Made by a program: the position numbers and the translations under genes. 64,000 nucleotides of DNA from Phoronis australis. Lineage: Eukaryota; Phoronida; Phoronidae. Below, piece by piece: positions 50,279-63,625 of this stretch; position 1 is the first letter of the stretch, and each line of letters opens with the position of its first letter. The notes under the pieces are model-generated. The model made no database searches and was not told the origin of the DNA. It was given only the letters and a program-made list of their open reading frames with translations. The DNA lies in contig NMRA01000170.1 in assembly GCA_002633005.1 (NCBI GenBank), positions 203,239 through 267,238 on the forward strand, written 5' to 3'.

Positions 50279-51592
50279 TGCGTTTTCTTTTCTTTTTACT
50301 GGCAAATCTGGAAAAGTAAATATCGAAATAAATGCTGTGACTGACACACTTGTCACGTTTCGGAAAGAAAATCGCCCTCACTTTCGATGACTAAGGGCCC
50401 GGTTTTCTGAAAGTTACTTAGAAAGAAATTTGTTCTTACGATCCAACTTTACACTTGCTGAGCCAAACAATTATGAACGCGTCTCAGTTTAGAAGTAATT
50501 AACAGAAATTATCTCAGTAACCATCAATAGTACGTCTATATAGACACTTTGCACTTCTGGACAAATGAGATTTAATTAATATTCTGAAGTGTGGAGCGTA
50601 AGATCAAAATTCTGTCTCCAGTCTTACGTCAATGGTTATGAAACAGACAACAAGTCTACAATAATTTTTATTCAAGTTGCAAATCGTTATTATGTCTGGG
50701 CATAATTTGTTTGCCTTGGTATCATCCACTGAAAAATTCCCTCATATATTTAGAAATTTAAATTAAACTAAAGTTTCTACTTACATGTAATTCCTTGGCT
50801 TCACTATAGCTAATAACTACAAATCCTCACAGCTAAAGGTAATAAGCTCTCCCCATTGTTTATACTAGAAACGGCCCTGGTTACTCGCCTGGGAAACCAT
50901 GTGATCGATAAGAGATCTATACTCTTGTCAACGGTAACCCTATACATACCAGCACAAAATACCATGCATCAAATATTGAGCGATTTGCTATTGATTTTGA
51001 AAAATAATATACAGAATGGATGTGCATTTGTAAAAGAAAAAAAAAACATTAAAGCGGTTCACTCTTGACGTCGTAAGTTCCAGGTTTTTACAGCGTAACT
51101 TGTCACATTTTCTGTTTGTCTGGGAAATGTAAATAGAAACTGCCAATAGCTTTGTCCATCCAGACGGCTACTTATCCCCTCCAACCTATTATGTTTGTCG
51201 AAGCTTCTCTTCTGTCTGAATAAAATGTCAATACAATTTGCCAACACCTTATAAATGCTCTTAGAAAATTTGTCTCTTTTGTATGTCACTGAAGATTAAG
51301 ACAACCATGAACAACAAACGGCAACTAAGCCTCTTCGTCAGTTCCAATGTGAAAACATTGATATTTCTGATTTGGAAAAAAATAAATTATCTAATTACGT
51401 TGACCTTACCATGCAATTCAAATGGTGATTACCTAAACTCTTCTATTTTCACCAAAAGTTGTTACACATTTTTCTATAGTTTTGTTGACATCATAATGCA
51501 ACAATGCGTAATATTTGCCTGGTCATCGGTTACAATAGAGCGAGAACCAGACTAATCGCTCTTTAGTATTTGAAGGTAAAAACAAATCCAAT
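50279..51592. promoter_or_regulatory. Divergent intergenic region between tektin and NUBP1
   Basis: Tektin (minus) and NUBP1 (plus) are head to head with start codons about 1.3 kb apart. The left end (50279-50307) is tektin 5' UTR preceded by a splice acceptor, so the tektin promoter lies further right. No TATA box stands out and no coding feature is seen. A shared promoter is inferred from layout only. Confidence 0.5.
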
Positions 51593-54500
51593 ATGGCTGA
51601 AGTGCAGGAGTCTGTGCCTGAACGTGAGTGATGATTTTCTTATGTTCAAGAACAAACAAGTGGTAAAATAGAGTCGCTGACATATTGGCATTTTGAATCA
51701 AAGTTTCTTAAGGGCCAGTCGGTTGTCTTCACTAGAAAATTTCAAATCGCTGGACTTATACTACCACTCTTTAGTACGTGCTTGTGTAACATTCGACCGA
51801 CAGGAGCTCCCTCATTTGTTGGCAAGGTAAACAAATTGCTTAGTCATTGTTATTGTGTTGGTCTAGATTGCCCTGGGACGGAGAGCGAAGCTGCTGGGAA
51901 GGCTGATGCTTGCCAAGGTTGCCCAAATCAACAAATATGTGCCAGTGCAAAGCCAAAAGAACCAGACCCAGGTAAATTTGATTTTCAAACATATGTAGTA
52001 GTTCACCATTTAATAAATATTGAGATCCTGACCATTATACTATTGAAAGTAATTATGAATTAGTTGTGAAATGTATCTAGGAACCAGTACTAGAATGTAT
52101 TAAACATTATTTTATAGTTTTTCTTAGTTTTACATTTTGTAATAAAATAACTATCATTTTTCCACCTTTAATTAAAAAGGTGCTTCAGAATCTTTAGTAA
52201 AAGTTGCACTTGTTTACTTATTTTCAGTGTCCCAACTCGAGCTGACCATTTTCAATTTTTTCTCTTGTTGAAGTGAATTCTTTTCCTCATAAATGATTGA
52301 CTGTTGTTAAACCTCATGTATGTTAAAACAGATTTTAATTGCACGGATTTATTTTATATTTAATTTCTCTAGAGCGTTACTAAAACTCAGCTTCACAATT
52401 TACAAAAAATTCTTTGTGTTTGTTTTCTAGCCATTGAAGAGATCAGACTGCGCTTGCTTAGTGTGAAACACAAACTGCTGGTTTTGTCAGGAAAGGGTGG
52501 AGTTGGTAAGAGTACATTCACGGCTCATCTTGCTCATGGACTGGCATCGGATGAAAATAAACAGGTGATGTTTTACACGTGGTTACCTTTCTTTCAGGAT
52601 CTGAGCTCCATTTCATGAAATTTAAATGCTTTTTCAAATATGAGCAAAATGAATTGTCTTCATTTTGGACATTTTTCAAATCTCTGCCTAGCTGAAGTGG
52701 TCGGAATTTCATCGTGTGTTGATAGAAGACATCTACGGCACAAACTGTGGTAATCAAGACGTAAACTTTTCTACTAAATAAATTTCACTTTTCTACCACA
52801 TTGCATTCTAAATCAAAAAAATCCTCTCCTGTATTCTAGATCTAAGTTTGATCATATCATGCGAACTTCTGTCACGTTACTACACTTGTTAAGCTATCCT
52901 GTTGATTGTGTCAATCAAAGCTCAGAATAAAACACGTCTGTCAAACATTACCCAGGCCCTTTTAAGATTAATGATTTCAAAATGTCAATAAGATTTCGTC
53001 ATCTTATGTGACTTATTACCAGTGAGAAATTTCGGTGAAAGTTTTTTGTGCCAAATTACTACATCTGTGGTTACTAAATAATTTGCATTTTGTGCTGTGT
53101 GGCCAATGATTTTAAAAATGGGATTTTTGAAGAAGGGTTGTCTCAAAAAATCTGTATGCCAAAGAACTAATGTGCTGTTTCTCAGAATTGACATTATTTA
53201 GTGTTAATGAATAAAATATGAGTTTTGTGTGAAATGCTCAGTGATGGGTAAATACCACAGAGTAGTTTGAATTATTTATTTATATTACCCTGACAATGAC
53301 CATGTCTTATTTCACTGTGATGTGAATGATTACGACTGTTCAAGTTATTATGCATGACCATGGTTACATCCTTTAGACCAATGATCTCACTGCCACTTGT
53401 CATTGCTTTTTGGTTACCATGGTTAAAACATTGATGAGATTGGGTTTTTATTTCCTTTTATTGATCAGTGTGGAAAGCTATAAAATGTCCTGGGAATATC
53501 TAAAGTAGAATTTGTTAAATCGATAAGCCAAGGTATATACAAAGCTTTCAGGAAAACTACAGAACCGGAATCATCCCCTGAGAGCATAAATGGTAGAATC
53601 TCACCAACTGAGGACAAAATATGATCGCGTGAAGTTTTATTTTCACATTTTTATCATATATGACGATGCACAAAATTAACCCTTTACCATTTTTAAGGTC
53701 TATAGCATAGATACCATATGACAACATTTTCAAAATAATGTGAGAATTTGCAACGATGTTGGAAGACTATAAAAATCAAAAAGGGCAATTTAGGTAATTA
53801 TTGTTGTAGGAATTTGGTTAGACTTTGTTGTAGTCCATGATGTCACATTAAACATACATATCTGGTTTATCAAAATCACTGCTATGATACAGGCATTAAG
53901 TCTAATGCTAGTTAATTCACCGTAAGCTAAGTTACATTTATGAAAGAGGCATCACCCTTCATTTAGCATAGTTCCAGGTTATAATAGTTTTACATCACAA
54001 GTATCTGTATGGATCTTGATTCTTCTAAATTAATCTCATTTTGTCTGATCAGTATCTAAAACTTAGTATTATATTAGCTACATTACTTGATAACTAGTTG
54101 TCAAGGGTGAGATTAGCTAATTGGTTATTAGAAACCATACTATGGCTAAGTAACTGATTATGTTGGCTAGACTGTCAGTCCTTCTACCTCCTAGCCAATT
54201 GAGCCTATGTATATACAAATCTATAATTTTGGTTTTGTTACTATAATTACTCTGAAAAACCATTTTGGATACTTAATACTTGTTATCATTAAGGATAACA
54301 TTGTTTCAAAACCCAGATCAGTTAGGTCAGTTTGAAATTAAACACCGGGTCCCTATCTTGTTGGTGTGTTGTCAATACACATGAGGAATTGAGCCAGGAG
54401 GTAGAGCATTACTTAGACAAGTACAACTTGTTAATAAGGCAATCTCAACCCAGACATCTTGTCTGATCTAACAAATACCCATTTCATTGATTCCCCTGGT

Positions 54501-57500
54501 CAGATTTAAATCTGAATAATTAGTTCATATCTTGCTAAAACCTGCTAAATATAAAGTAAATGTTCACAATTTATCCCTGTTTAATTGTGCCTTATTCTAC
54601 TAACAAAGAAAAAGTTTGTCTTACCTAAATGGTTAAGCTCTAAATCTACAGCTACTTGTCTCGGTGAGCTGCTTGTTACATGTGGCAACCCAGGCTGAGC
54701 TTCAGTATACACTCAGCTGCACCATGACAACACACACTCCTATTACCCAGCATGCCTCACTCACTTGACTGTTAGGGGTCATGTGTGAGGTATAGAAAAG
54801 AGGGCATGAATAGCCTCTCATTCATCTCTTTGTATGTAGTGTGTGGTTTAGGATCCTGATTAGTTTTGTGTTTAACTCTTATTTGTGCTGCTTCCAGGCA
54901 TTTTTGGGGTTAATTGTGTGACACAATATTGATATTTTTGATAGTACTGTCTATATTTGGGGAGCGTGTTCACATAAATTTACAGCAGGTTTCTAACTTA
55001 TCGGATTTTTGTTTTTTATTATGAACATAAACTATAAGCAACTAACTGTGAACGTCTTCAGAATATTTGTAGAGAAATGGTGAATTTTCAGTTTTAGTGA
55101 GCCTGCAAATTCTTCATCTCTTAATTTATGTTGTATTGTTTAGTGAATATGCATTTTAGAATAAAAATGATTTTTTTTGCTATTTACACACAAACTCATC
55201 AGGGTATTGGTCAGACTCTGTATACTGTTACTATGTCTTGGATGAAGGACCATTAACTGCCTTGTGTTATATAATGTGCCTGATAAGGTCCTTCTAACTC
55301 TACTCAATTTAAGTTTTGTTATCTTACAAGTTGCTCAATTTTCATGCCCAATTTATATATATATATATATATATAGTGGTAGTTTAGTTGTTGATTGAAC
55401 TCTCGATGTATATTGTGTCTCAGTTATCCAGTTCTGCTATTTTCTGACTCAGGAAGCTGACATGAAATTTGTTGCCATTGGATTATGCTTCCTTTTGAAA
55501 TTTTAATTTAAAAACTCGTATTAAATTTTTATGGAATGAATTGAGCTGGCTTTTATCATTTTTTTTTCACTTCATATTTAATTTGCAATATTTTCACTAT
55601 CATAGTGTTTCTATTTTATACCCCCCCCNNNNNNNNNNNNCCCCCCCCCCCCCCCCCAATGGGCGTATACAACTGGTAATGAAGAATATATTCAGCTCTC
55701 ATTCAAAGAGTTACAGATGCTGCAAAAGAATTTTGTTATTTTTAGTGACTTTATGGTATTGAAAACTTATTAGAAACATTACTTAATTAAAACATAGCGA
55801 CGTGGCATCTGGATGACCGTTACAAGGACATGTAAACACCCTTCGTGGAATTTGCAGCAAAAAAGGTGTTCTGTACAGTTTCTCGTCCCCAAAATAAACC
55901 CTTCAAGAAACATTATTGAAAAACCTTGTGGAATGGTTGTACCTAATTTGTGTGGAACCCTAATCTGTAACCTAGAGTGGCACAATGCTTTAAAGCTGAA
56001 GAACTGGACGAAATGTAGTTATAGTTAGTGGCTGTGTATCTTCTTAGTGAAACAATCAGTGGCTCCATTCAGTCCACTTTGTTAGCACGTGTAATTAGCG
56101 TGCTGTCATGCTGAATTTAAGAACCAAAATAAAAGTTCCCCCCTCAAAACATGAACCCGGAACTTGGGTTTACAAAGACGCCATAGTATGTGGCTTTAAT
56201 GTCTCAATTTAAAAAATGAGGGTGAAAGAGGAGACCAGTGGTGTCTTCAATTTAAGCTTTTGGATATATTATCCTTTTATTATTATAAAACGGGGTGTTG
56301 CCCATTGGTCTGGGTAAACACTAGCGTACATAAGATAAGGAAAAATTGCTGCTCTGGAAACCACCTGCGTGACTTCTCGACTGAATTATCTATCCTATAC
56401 AGAATCACAGTGGGATCTGACCCTGTTGATTCTTTACCCTTGAACAGGTACCTGCAGCGCTCTACACATGTTGTGAGGGGCAGCAATGGCCCCTAATATT
56501 TTCCTACAGTGCTTCAGTTGTCAAATTAGGCTCAATCATGCTCTGTCTATGGTAATGTGTTTCAAGTGTCAGTCTGTAGTTATGTCTGGTAACTGACCAT
56601 TAGATTTCCCTTGAATAGACCCTGCCAGGTTGCATCTAAGATCCCTACTGTGGCATTATACAGCCACTAACTAATTGGTTGCACCAGACCTTGTCTTGCT
56701 CATCAAAGGTACTGCCAAGAGTTATTGAGTAACCAGGTGACACTTAATAGTATATTATGTTTTCTAACATACAGTTCAGTGAGTAATTGTATTGATGACA
56801 TGAAAGTGACTGGGTTGAGATTTCAAAAACATAATGGTCAATAACTTATAAAGGCCTCTTTAGTAATTTGCTAGATTCAAAGTTATCTGCTCCTCTTTTT
56901 AGGTTGTCTGGTCTATCCTATTAGCTTGATATCATAACCCTTAACCTGGTATCTAAGGGAGGTTAAAGGTCACAAATGTGATTTGCCATTGGGCAAAATG
57001 TATGCCTGACTATTACATGATTTTACTGATTATTCGCCAAGTTTTTGAAGGAATATGACAAAAACATTTGTTATTAAGCTTCTAAAGGAATTTAATTTCT
57101 GGGTATCATAATCATAAAGTAATATCACATTTTACCTGTATGCCTGGTGTTTACTGCAGTAGTTTCACTTGACTGCATTGTATTTCTATGTAGAAAACCT
57201 ACAGTATAAAAAGCCACTCTACTAGAAAAAAACTGAATAACATAGGAAGCAATCAAGACATACTGCCATTGCTACCTTAAGTATTAAAACAGGTTTACCT
57301 TCAAAAGATGTCCAGAAAATCGTCTTGTGCAGTGAACAATCACAAACACGCTATGTCTTGTAGCCAAGCCAAGCTGATAAGACCTGTGTCAACAGGCTTC
57401 AGTGGTTGCTATGTTGGTTGACCTTTGACCTAATCCCTGCCAGAATAGGCATTTACAATATTACCTGTGACTTTGGGGAAGCTTTTGAGCAAGTAGGAAA

Positions 57501-60500
57501 GTGTTTTGTTTAGTAATTCATAATGGCTTAATGGTGTTATAATAGTGGTGGTTTGAGATTTGATGAATAGAACTCAGGGATAGCATTTTTAAGTCCATGA
57601 ATAGGTTTCTAACTGGGTGTATTGATGGGTGAAGGTAAATTACCACTTTTGCTGTGGTGGTAACGCTAATTAGCTTTTTCATGGATGTTATATTACTGTT
57701 ATAAGTTGTTGCAGAAAATCATTTGTTCAGAGGAAATGTTATGGGCGCAATTGCGAATTTCCTTGGCAACACACCACACGTGGTCTTTTCATTCTCCAAT
57801 AATTTGTTATTTGATTAATTATGAGAGATGGAAATGAAATGTAATAAATAATTTTTGTCCTAGATTTTTTTATAGGTGACAGTTTATTTTTCAATAGCTC
57901 TAGAGCACTTAATAGTAAAGTAAACTTGTTGTGACATTATTTAATCTTGGTGTGGTAGTTTTTCATTTATATGCATTATGCGTATAGCCTAACAGAATCA
58001 TTCAGTCAATCAAAAGGTTGATGAATTTCCTCAAAGTTTCTCCAGATTCGTCGAAGTTACCATAAAAATTGTGACGAAAATGATATGAAAATTAAAAACC
58101 GTGTGTGAATTGGTTGAACATTGTTGTTCACCAATTTTTAAACTATTGTTCTTGTTTTTCGTATCCAACCTTTTCCACCTCTGGGATACTTCATGTTTGT
58201 ATTGACCATGTTGTTTATATTTGTGTGTTTTTCACCAGGTGGCAGTACTTGACATAGATATATGCGGCCCGTCCCTTCCACGAGTGATGGGGTTGGAAGG
58301 AGAGCAGGTAATCACCTTTGAAGAATTTGTAAATTTGTGCCTCATAAATTAAGTTGAAAAATTTGTTTCATTGGCCTTTTTAGGAAAAATTGATACTTGT
58401 GCATCCCAAAGTGTAGATTTGTGGGATGCAAGTCATCCAATCTAGAATTATGACGATTGGCTCCTCGGTAAGCTGGCAGCTGATTTTGGATACGTGTGTT
58501 CTCGCTTCTGTGATAAAATGAACTTCTTTATGCTGGAATTACTAATGAAGTGATTTCTACATATCGTTCACCTATGTGTACTAGCAGTGCTGTTTAGAAT
58601 GGCGGCTATCCCACAATTCTCGACTTCTCACGTTTTCTAAAAGTTGCTGTGTTGTAGAAGGTGGGTTCTGCCAGCCTGGCACTTTTAGAAGCAATATAAC
58701 ATACATTGATAAGTTTGTTTCCCCCTCCAAGACCACCCCTGCATGACGTGACCTCTAGGTTAACTGATTTTCTTTCTGGCATGCGACTGCTTTTAGATAA
58801 CCATTACCTCAGTGTTTTGCATTCAAAAGGCTAATGGGCGAGAAATAATTAGAAGTAGACTGGTCCAAGGTTTCAGGTAACCTAAAATATATTCGTGACT
58901 CAAAATATTTGGCCTCCAGGTATATAGCTCTGATAGCTCTGCTTTATTACAACTGTTCATTTTGTTACATTTGTAACATAATGAATTGGGGCACACATTG
59001 TGGCCCAGTTCCTTACAACAGTATGGGCTGTCATAACAAATCAGGGTCCAGTATTGTGAACTGGGATTGCTTTTCAGTATTAAAGATGTTTTTAGGTTGC
59101 ATAGCATACTGATTGAATTATTTTTACAACAACAACAAGGTCACGATGACTCATAACTGGCTCGGTTGATCTTTGGAGATCATTTTTGTCAACTTTTGCT
59201 CCAAGAGTAAGAATTACCCTATTCTGTATAAACCGGAGATTACCAATTCTCTTGTTAGCAAAGCTTTAGGTTTCCTCAGAGCAATAAAAATAAGCTTTGC
59301 TAATAAAGGAATTGGCGATCACCAGTTTATACAAAGTCTGGTATGAGCTTTAAGTGTAGAGCACAATAATGTTACTTACGCGCAACTGTTTTGTAGATAT
59401 TCAAACTTGGAGTCACTTTCCTCTGATCAACACAGCAGAGATTGTCCCTTTCAAATCCATGCTCTCTATCCCTCATTTGTTGTAGTATCACTATCACCAT
59501 GGTGATGTGTCGGCTTACAACCTTCTGTTGTCTGCCTTCCAGATTACATCTCCCATTTATTTTAATTGTCCATTTATAAAACATGCTGTAAATTTTTTAA
59601 TCTTTGCACAGTTACTCTGAGTATAATGGCGTATAATCCTTTGACTTGTTAGTCGTGCCTGATTTTGGAGTTATCAGGATTCACGGTTTTTCTTACACTT
59701 TTTTGTAGTTTTGCAAACATGTGATGAAAACGTATGTATTTTTTAAACAAAATGAGACACAAGTCATGCCGAAAGCCTACTGTCGGGGATTTTGTCTGGC
59801 TGCGGGCAGAATTGTGAGTCGTTTATATCAGTTTTGCCTTGTCTGCTGAATGCCTTTAATTTCTATACACCCACATATACATGCATACATACATACACAC
59901 AGCTACTTACGTGCTTACAGACTGACATATAGATCTAGTCTGACATATTATTTGCCTGGTCACATTGTCGTCATCCTGTCCGGGTGTCCACTTTTGTTCC
60001 AACCGGTCATTTACTGATTACCAACTCATTTCTGATAAATCAAACAAAGTTCATGACCTAATAGTAAAAAAGTTAATGCAAAGCAACTTTTTATGGCTGT
60101 TTCTTGTACAAATGTCCTTATAGTTTATGTCACTGCTGAAATATTTGCAGTTGTCCCAACATACCGTAATAACTTCGCGCAGCTGTAAGCATGAATTATC
60201 GATAGATCTACTTCATTGTCAGTTAAAACAGAGTAGTAATGCCTACCTTTATTATTTTTCTTTAAAAATATACAATCATGGCCAAAATTGGTGCTTGTTT
60301 TCTGAAACTGCTGCAGTGATAAAAACAAGGCACTGGAAAACACATAACTAGGTTCTTCAAGTTGCATTAATCCACCCACTTTTATGAAGTTGTTATCAGT
60401 ATTGGTTGCTGATTAATAATGAATGCAAAACCTATAACCAAGTTGGATTTCTGTTAAACTGACTTAGGAGTAGGCGTAGGTCTACTGGCTAAGAGAGTAC

Positions 60501-63027
60501 GCCGGCTATGAGAGTACTCCCCGATCTCACCTTGGGATTATTCTTGCTGATCTTGAGAGTACCCCTTAAGCTGGCAATGGGAAGCACCCATGGAGTAATT
60601 ATTATGACAATTATTATCACAATAGCCTGTTTTATTACATTTGTATAAAACGTGTCATTTTGATCAATTGGGACCTATTGTAGCTCTCCGTCTGTGGTGT
60701 CTCTTAAACATGGTGTGACTTAGACTTTGATTTAAGACTGTCTGTCTGTTGCATGATATATTTCTGTTCCCAGGTTCACCAGAGTGGGTCTGGATGGTCT
60801 CCTGTGGTAAGTGATAATGGAATGTTCACTATTCTTCTTATTTGAAAAAGTAACTAATTCGGTGTCCGTTAACTACTGAAGCTGGTGTGAAATGTTCAGT
60901 TGATGTTCCAACGTTCATCGATGTTCATTTTGTACCGTAGTCAATTAGATGTGAACAAGCCTTTAAAGGACTTATTAAGTGCTTGATTTGACAAGTGACT
61001 ACATTGTCAGCATCATTAAACCTTTCTTTATAGCATTGCACATCACAACCGTGAATTCGATATACCAAAAATGAGAAAATAGAAGAAAATAGATTTTATC
61101 TGAACATTTTTAGCTCCACGGACATGAGTGTGATGTATGAAAGTACCCCAGCACCAGTGTGTCATGTCCACCAACACCCGAGTTTCTTGTACAAACATGT
61201 GCCATATCCATGCTTCTTTGGTGTCCCGCCAGAAAGTGGAAAAAGCCTGAGTGAGCTCAAATACTGAGTTATCACAACCACCACATACGCTATGCCTTAC
61301 CCTTCATTACTATACCTTAAACTATAGGAAAACAAACTGCAATATTTGATGAGTTTTCATACTGAACACTATGATGTATGACCAATGCTGATCGATTTTA
61401 TGCATTGGATTTTCAAAAAAAATCCGTAAAATTCTATGAAGGATATTAAGTGCATAGTTACACACTAGAATTTCAATTACACTTGAATGGTTTTGAATTT
61501 GAAGTCAATTTGATGGACTTTAAGTAATTAACAGTGAATCGCTGGTGGTAGTCTGTCATCTAAATTATGATTAAATTGTACATCAGAATGATATTATGAT
61601 AAAATCCCACTAATTTCAATTTAAAGTAATTGCTGAAATGGCCTCCTCTTCATTTTTCAAGGTCTTTCATAATCCCCACAGTTTTTCAAAAAATTCCTGC
61701 TGGTACCTATAGCACATGACTTCAACATAGTACGGCCCTAACTTGGTGCAGAGCTGCTGCTTGTCTTTTAAAAAAAATGAATTCTGCATGTCCATCAAAT
61801 TGTGTCCTTAATTGGTGATATTTTATTGTGAAATTGGCGTTAATTGGCTAATGAATATTCTTCTTAATTATTTCAGTATGTGCAGGATAATCTGGGTGTT
61901 ATGTCTGTTGGATTTCTGCTTGGTAGTCTTGATGATGCAGTCATATGGAGAGGTCCTAAGAAAAATGGTAACTTTGTTATCAAATTAGAGTCACCTAAAT
62001 CATTTGTTCACTTCCCTAGATTTGTGTCTAAATCTGAGTCTCTTTGCTTATCATGAAATTGTTTCCATGCCAAATTGCAAATTACGTTTTTTCTTTTAAT
62101 TTACACGATAGATCAGTACGCAAGCTATAAAATTGAGAACCCCCATGTCCATTGTGACCTGTTCAATGATTTCTATACAGAAAAGACATGATGCGGATTT
62201 TCTAGGAAACACTGCAATTCTTGTTGATCTTTCTGTATTTCAAACAGTCATATAATCTTATTCTAGTAGGAAATAGAGGATTTGCTAGTTGAAAATTTAA
62301 AGTTTAGTTATCGAATTCTGCTAGTGAGTATCGAGGATGCTTAGAGAAAATAATTCGACGAATACACATTTACCATGATTTTTTATGTTAACTTTATAAC
62401 CTATTTATTGTTTGGTGCAAAGGACTGACCAATGAGAAACTAGATAGGGACGGAAAGTGTGGTGTCACTTTACTGGGGCAGTCTACGAGAGTTTGTAATC
62501 TTGGTTCAATTCCTTGCTGCTTCTTTATGGGTAAATTACATTTGGTCAAAAGTTGTAACTGGAAAGTCACCAGTTTAACTCTGTTTTAGAGCACGTGTGA
62601 TTAGTATGATAATCTGTGCTGTATATAGATCACATGGCATGAGCTTCAGATTCTGAAAAGCTAGTTTTGCTGAATTCTTCCGGTTTGAACAAACATGCTA
62701 GTGCAAAGGAATAGGCCACCGCTGTATTGTTGTCTCTAATTTGGAGTAGTTGCTAGGGTGTGACGTAATCACTTTTCATCCCAATTGAGGGACTACCTGA
62801 ATGAATGTAGTTATGCTGGCAAGACTGGTATTTCACTAGCGCCACCTAGTAGTGTGATGATGTATTTTGTAGGTTTAATCAAACAGTTTCTCAGAGATGT
62901 CGACTGGGGCGAGGTTGATTACTTGGTGATAGACACGCCTCCTGGTACATCGGATGAACACATTTCTGTCGCCCAATATCTCAAATCTGCCAACATAGAT
63001 GGCGCTGTCATCATCACTACTCCTCAG
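51593..63027 (+). CDS. NUBP1: NUBP1 (Nbp35-type) cytosolic iron-sulfur cluster assembly P-loop ATPase, 3' end beyond window
   Basis: Seven plus-strand exons are present: 51593-51623, 51867-51971, 52431-52564, 58239-58307, 60774-60806, 61877-61967 and 62873-63027. All have GT/AG borders and matching phases, giving 206 codons. NUBP1 with NUBP2 forms the cytosolic scaffold that assembles 4Fe-4S clusters for cytosolic and nuclear proteins. Seen in order: the N-terminal cluster motif C-x13-C-x2-C-x5-C (Cys 12, 26, 29, 35), which separates NUBP1 from NUBP2; the deviant Walker [10 protein letters not shown] (66-74); [38 protein letters not shown]; and [10 protein letters not shown] with [11 protein letters not shown]. 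The last exon ends phase 2-to-0 at a donor GTTTGT. The C-terminal part, with the bridging CPxC cluster motif, lies beyond 64000 (human length 320). All visible functional residues are intact. Confidence 0.97.
55354..55375. repeat. (TA)n microsatellite
   Basis: An uninterrupted TATATA run inside NUBP1 intron 3. Confidence 0.95.
55629..55640. other. Assembly gap in a poly-C tract
   Basis: Twelve N bases flanked by 8 and 17 or more C bases. The run length in the genome is unknown. Confidence 0.98.
58308..60773. other. NUBP1 intron 4 (2.5 kb)
   Basis: Contains the long hairpin at 59225-59333 and a CATA-rich microsatellite near 59878-59900. No exon of another gene is seen. Confidence 0.55.
59225..59333. 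repeat. Imperfect 42-bp hairpin
   Basis: The left arm 59225-59266 (TGTATAAACCGGAGATTACC, then AATTCTCTTGTTAGCAAAGC) pairs with 59292-59333 with about five mismatches and a 25-base loop. Weaker similarity continues outwards to about 59208 and 59350. It could be a MITE or a precursor-like RNA hairpin; a MITE is more likely because the arms extend gradually. Confidence 0.8.
60807..62872. other. NUBP1 introns 5 and 6
   Basis: Intron 5 is 60807-61876 and intron 6 is 61968-62872, either side of the exon at 61877-61967. No other coding feature. Intron 6 has a B-box-like GGTTCAATTCC near 62508 without a clear A box, possibly SINE debris. Confidence 0.5.
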
Positions 63028-63159
63028 GTTTGTTGGTAGAGGGGGTTGTCATAAACAGTGATGTTGAAATAATCTCGTAAAAGTCAGTTGTACCTCATTT
63101 TGTAATTTCAGAACATGCTGTGAATAAAGATAACAATTTTCTAAAATGTAGCGACATGT

Positions 63160-63213
63160 TTTGGCGGTAAAACATCCACCATTGTCAAGCTTTATTCAGA
63201 GAATGGATGCCAA
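63160..63213 (+). mobile_element. Short inverted copy of the Penelope-type coding segment
   Basis: Plus-strand ATTGTCAAGCTTTATTCAGAGAAT (split: ATTGTCAAGC/TTTATTCAGAGAAT) encodes IVKLYSEN, the same peptide that begins the minus-strand element at 63625-63583. The two copies are opposed, about 370 bases apart. Confidence 0.75.
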
Positions 63214-63296
63214 GATGGCTACAGGTACAATACACAGAAAATTCCAAAACACAAAAATACCAGAACGCAATTGGCTAGCAATCAGCGAATCACAGC

Positions 63297-63625
63297 TCAG
63301 TGTAACAGTGTCAACGACTCACGGGAAACCTGTGCATGGAGTGATGGCGTTTCTGAAGGCCGAATGTGGATGGCTTCACGCAGTTTCAAGCCATAGCAAT
63401 TTGTATCACTGTCAATAGTCATTAATATGTGTTCCCCAACAGTCTTTCTACCAACAGCATTGTTTTCCAAGTGCGAATTCTTATCGTCGCTAACTAGGTG
63501 TTCCTTCGTCCTTGTAGTCGAGTGGCGAGTTTTCTCACCAGTAAAAGTTGCTTGACAAGTACTACAGTCAAATTTATACACTACATGGCATCGATTCTCT
63601 GAATAAAGCTTGACAATGATTGGGT
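63297..63625 (-). mobile_element. GIY-YIG-type domain remnant of a Penelope-like retroelement
   Basis: The minus-strand frame from 63625 reads IVKLYSENRCHVVYKFDCSTC, then QATFTGEKTRHSTTRTKEH, and later NCYGLKLREAIHIRPSETP. YKFDCSTCQATFTGEK corresponds to the VYKI-x-C-x-x-C-x-x-x-YIGET opening, TRTKEH to the R-x-x-EH motif and LREAIHIR to the EAxxI block of the GIY-YIG endonuclease at the C-terminus of Penelope-like elements. The Tyr-Ile-Gly triad is altered (FTG) and no reverse transcriptase is attached. It is a fragment inside the NUBP1 intron after exon 7. Confidence 0.7.

Larger units (their letters stand above)
52565..58238. other. NUBP1 intron 3 (5.7 kb)
   Basis: No nested gene recognised on either strand. 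It contains a TA microsatellite (55354-55375), a poly-C tract with a 12-base N gap (55629-55640), and tRNA-like fragments such as GGAGGTAGAGCATTACTTAGAC near 54399, which may be old SINE pieces. Otherwise AT-rich and featureless. Confidence 0.6.

Noticed and set aside
54399-54460. tRNA-like GGTAGAGCATTACTTAGAC in NUBP1 intron 3
   Set aside because: No B box or stems at the right distance; at most SINE debris.
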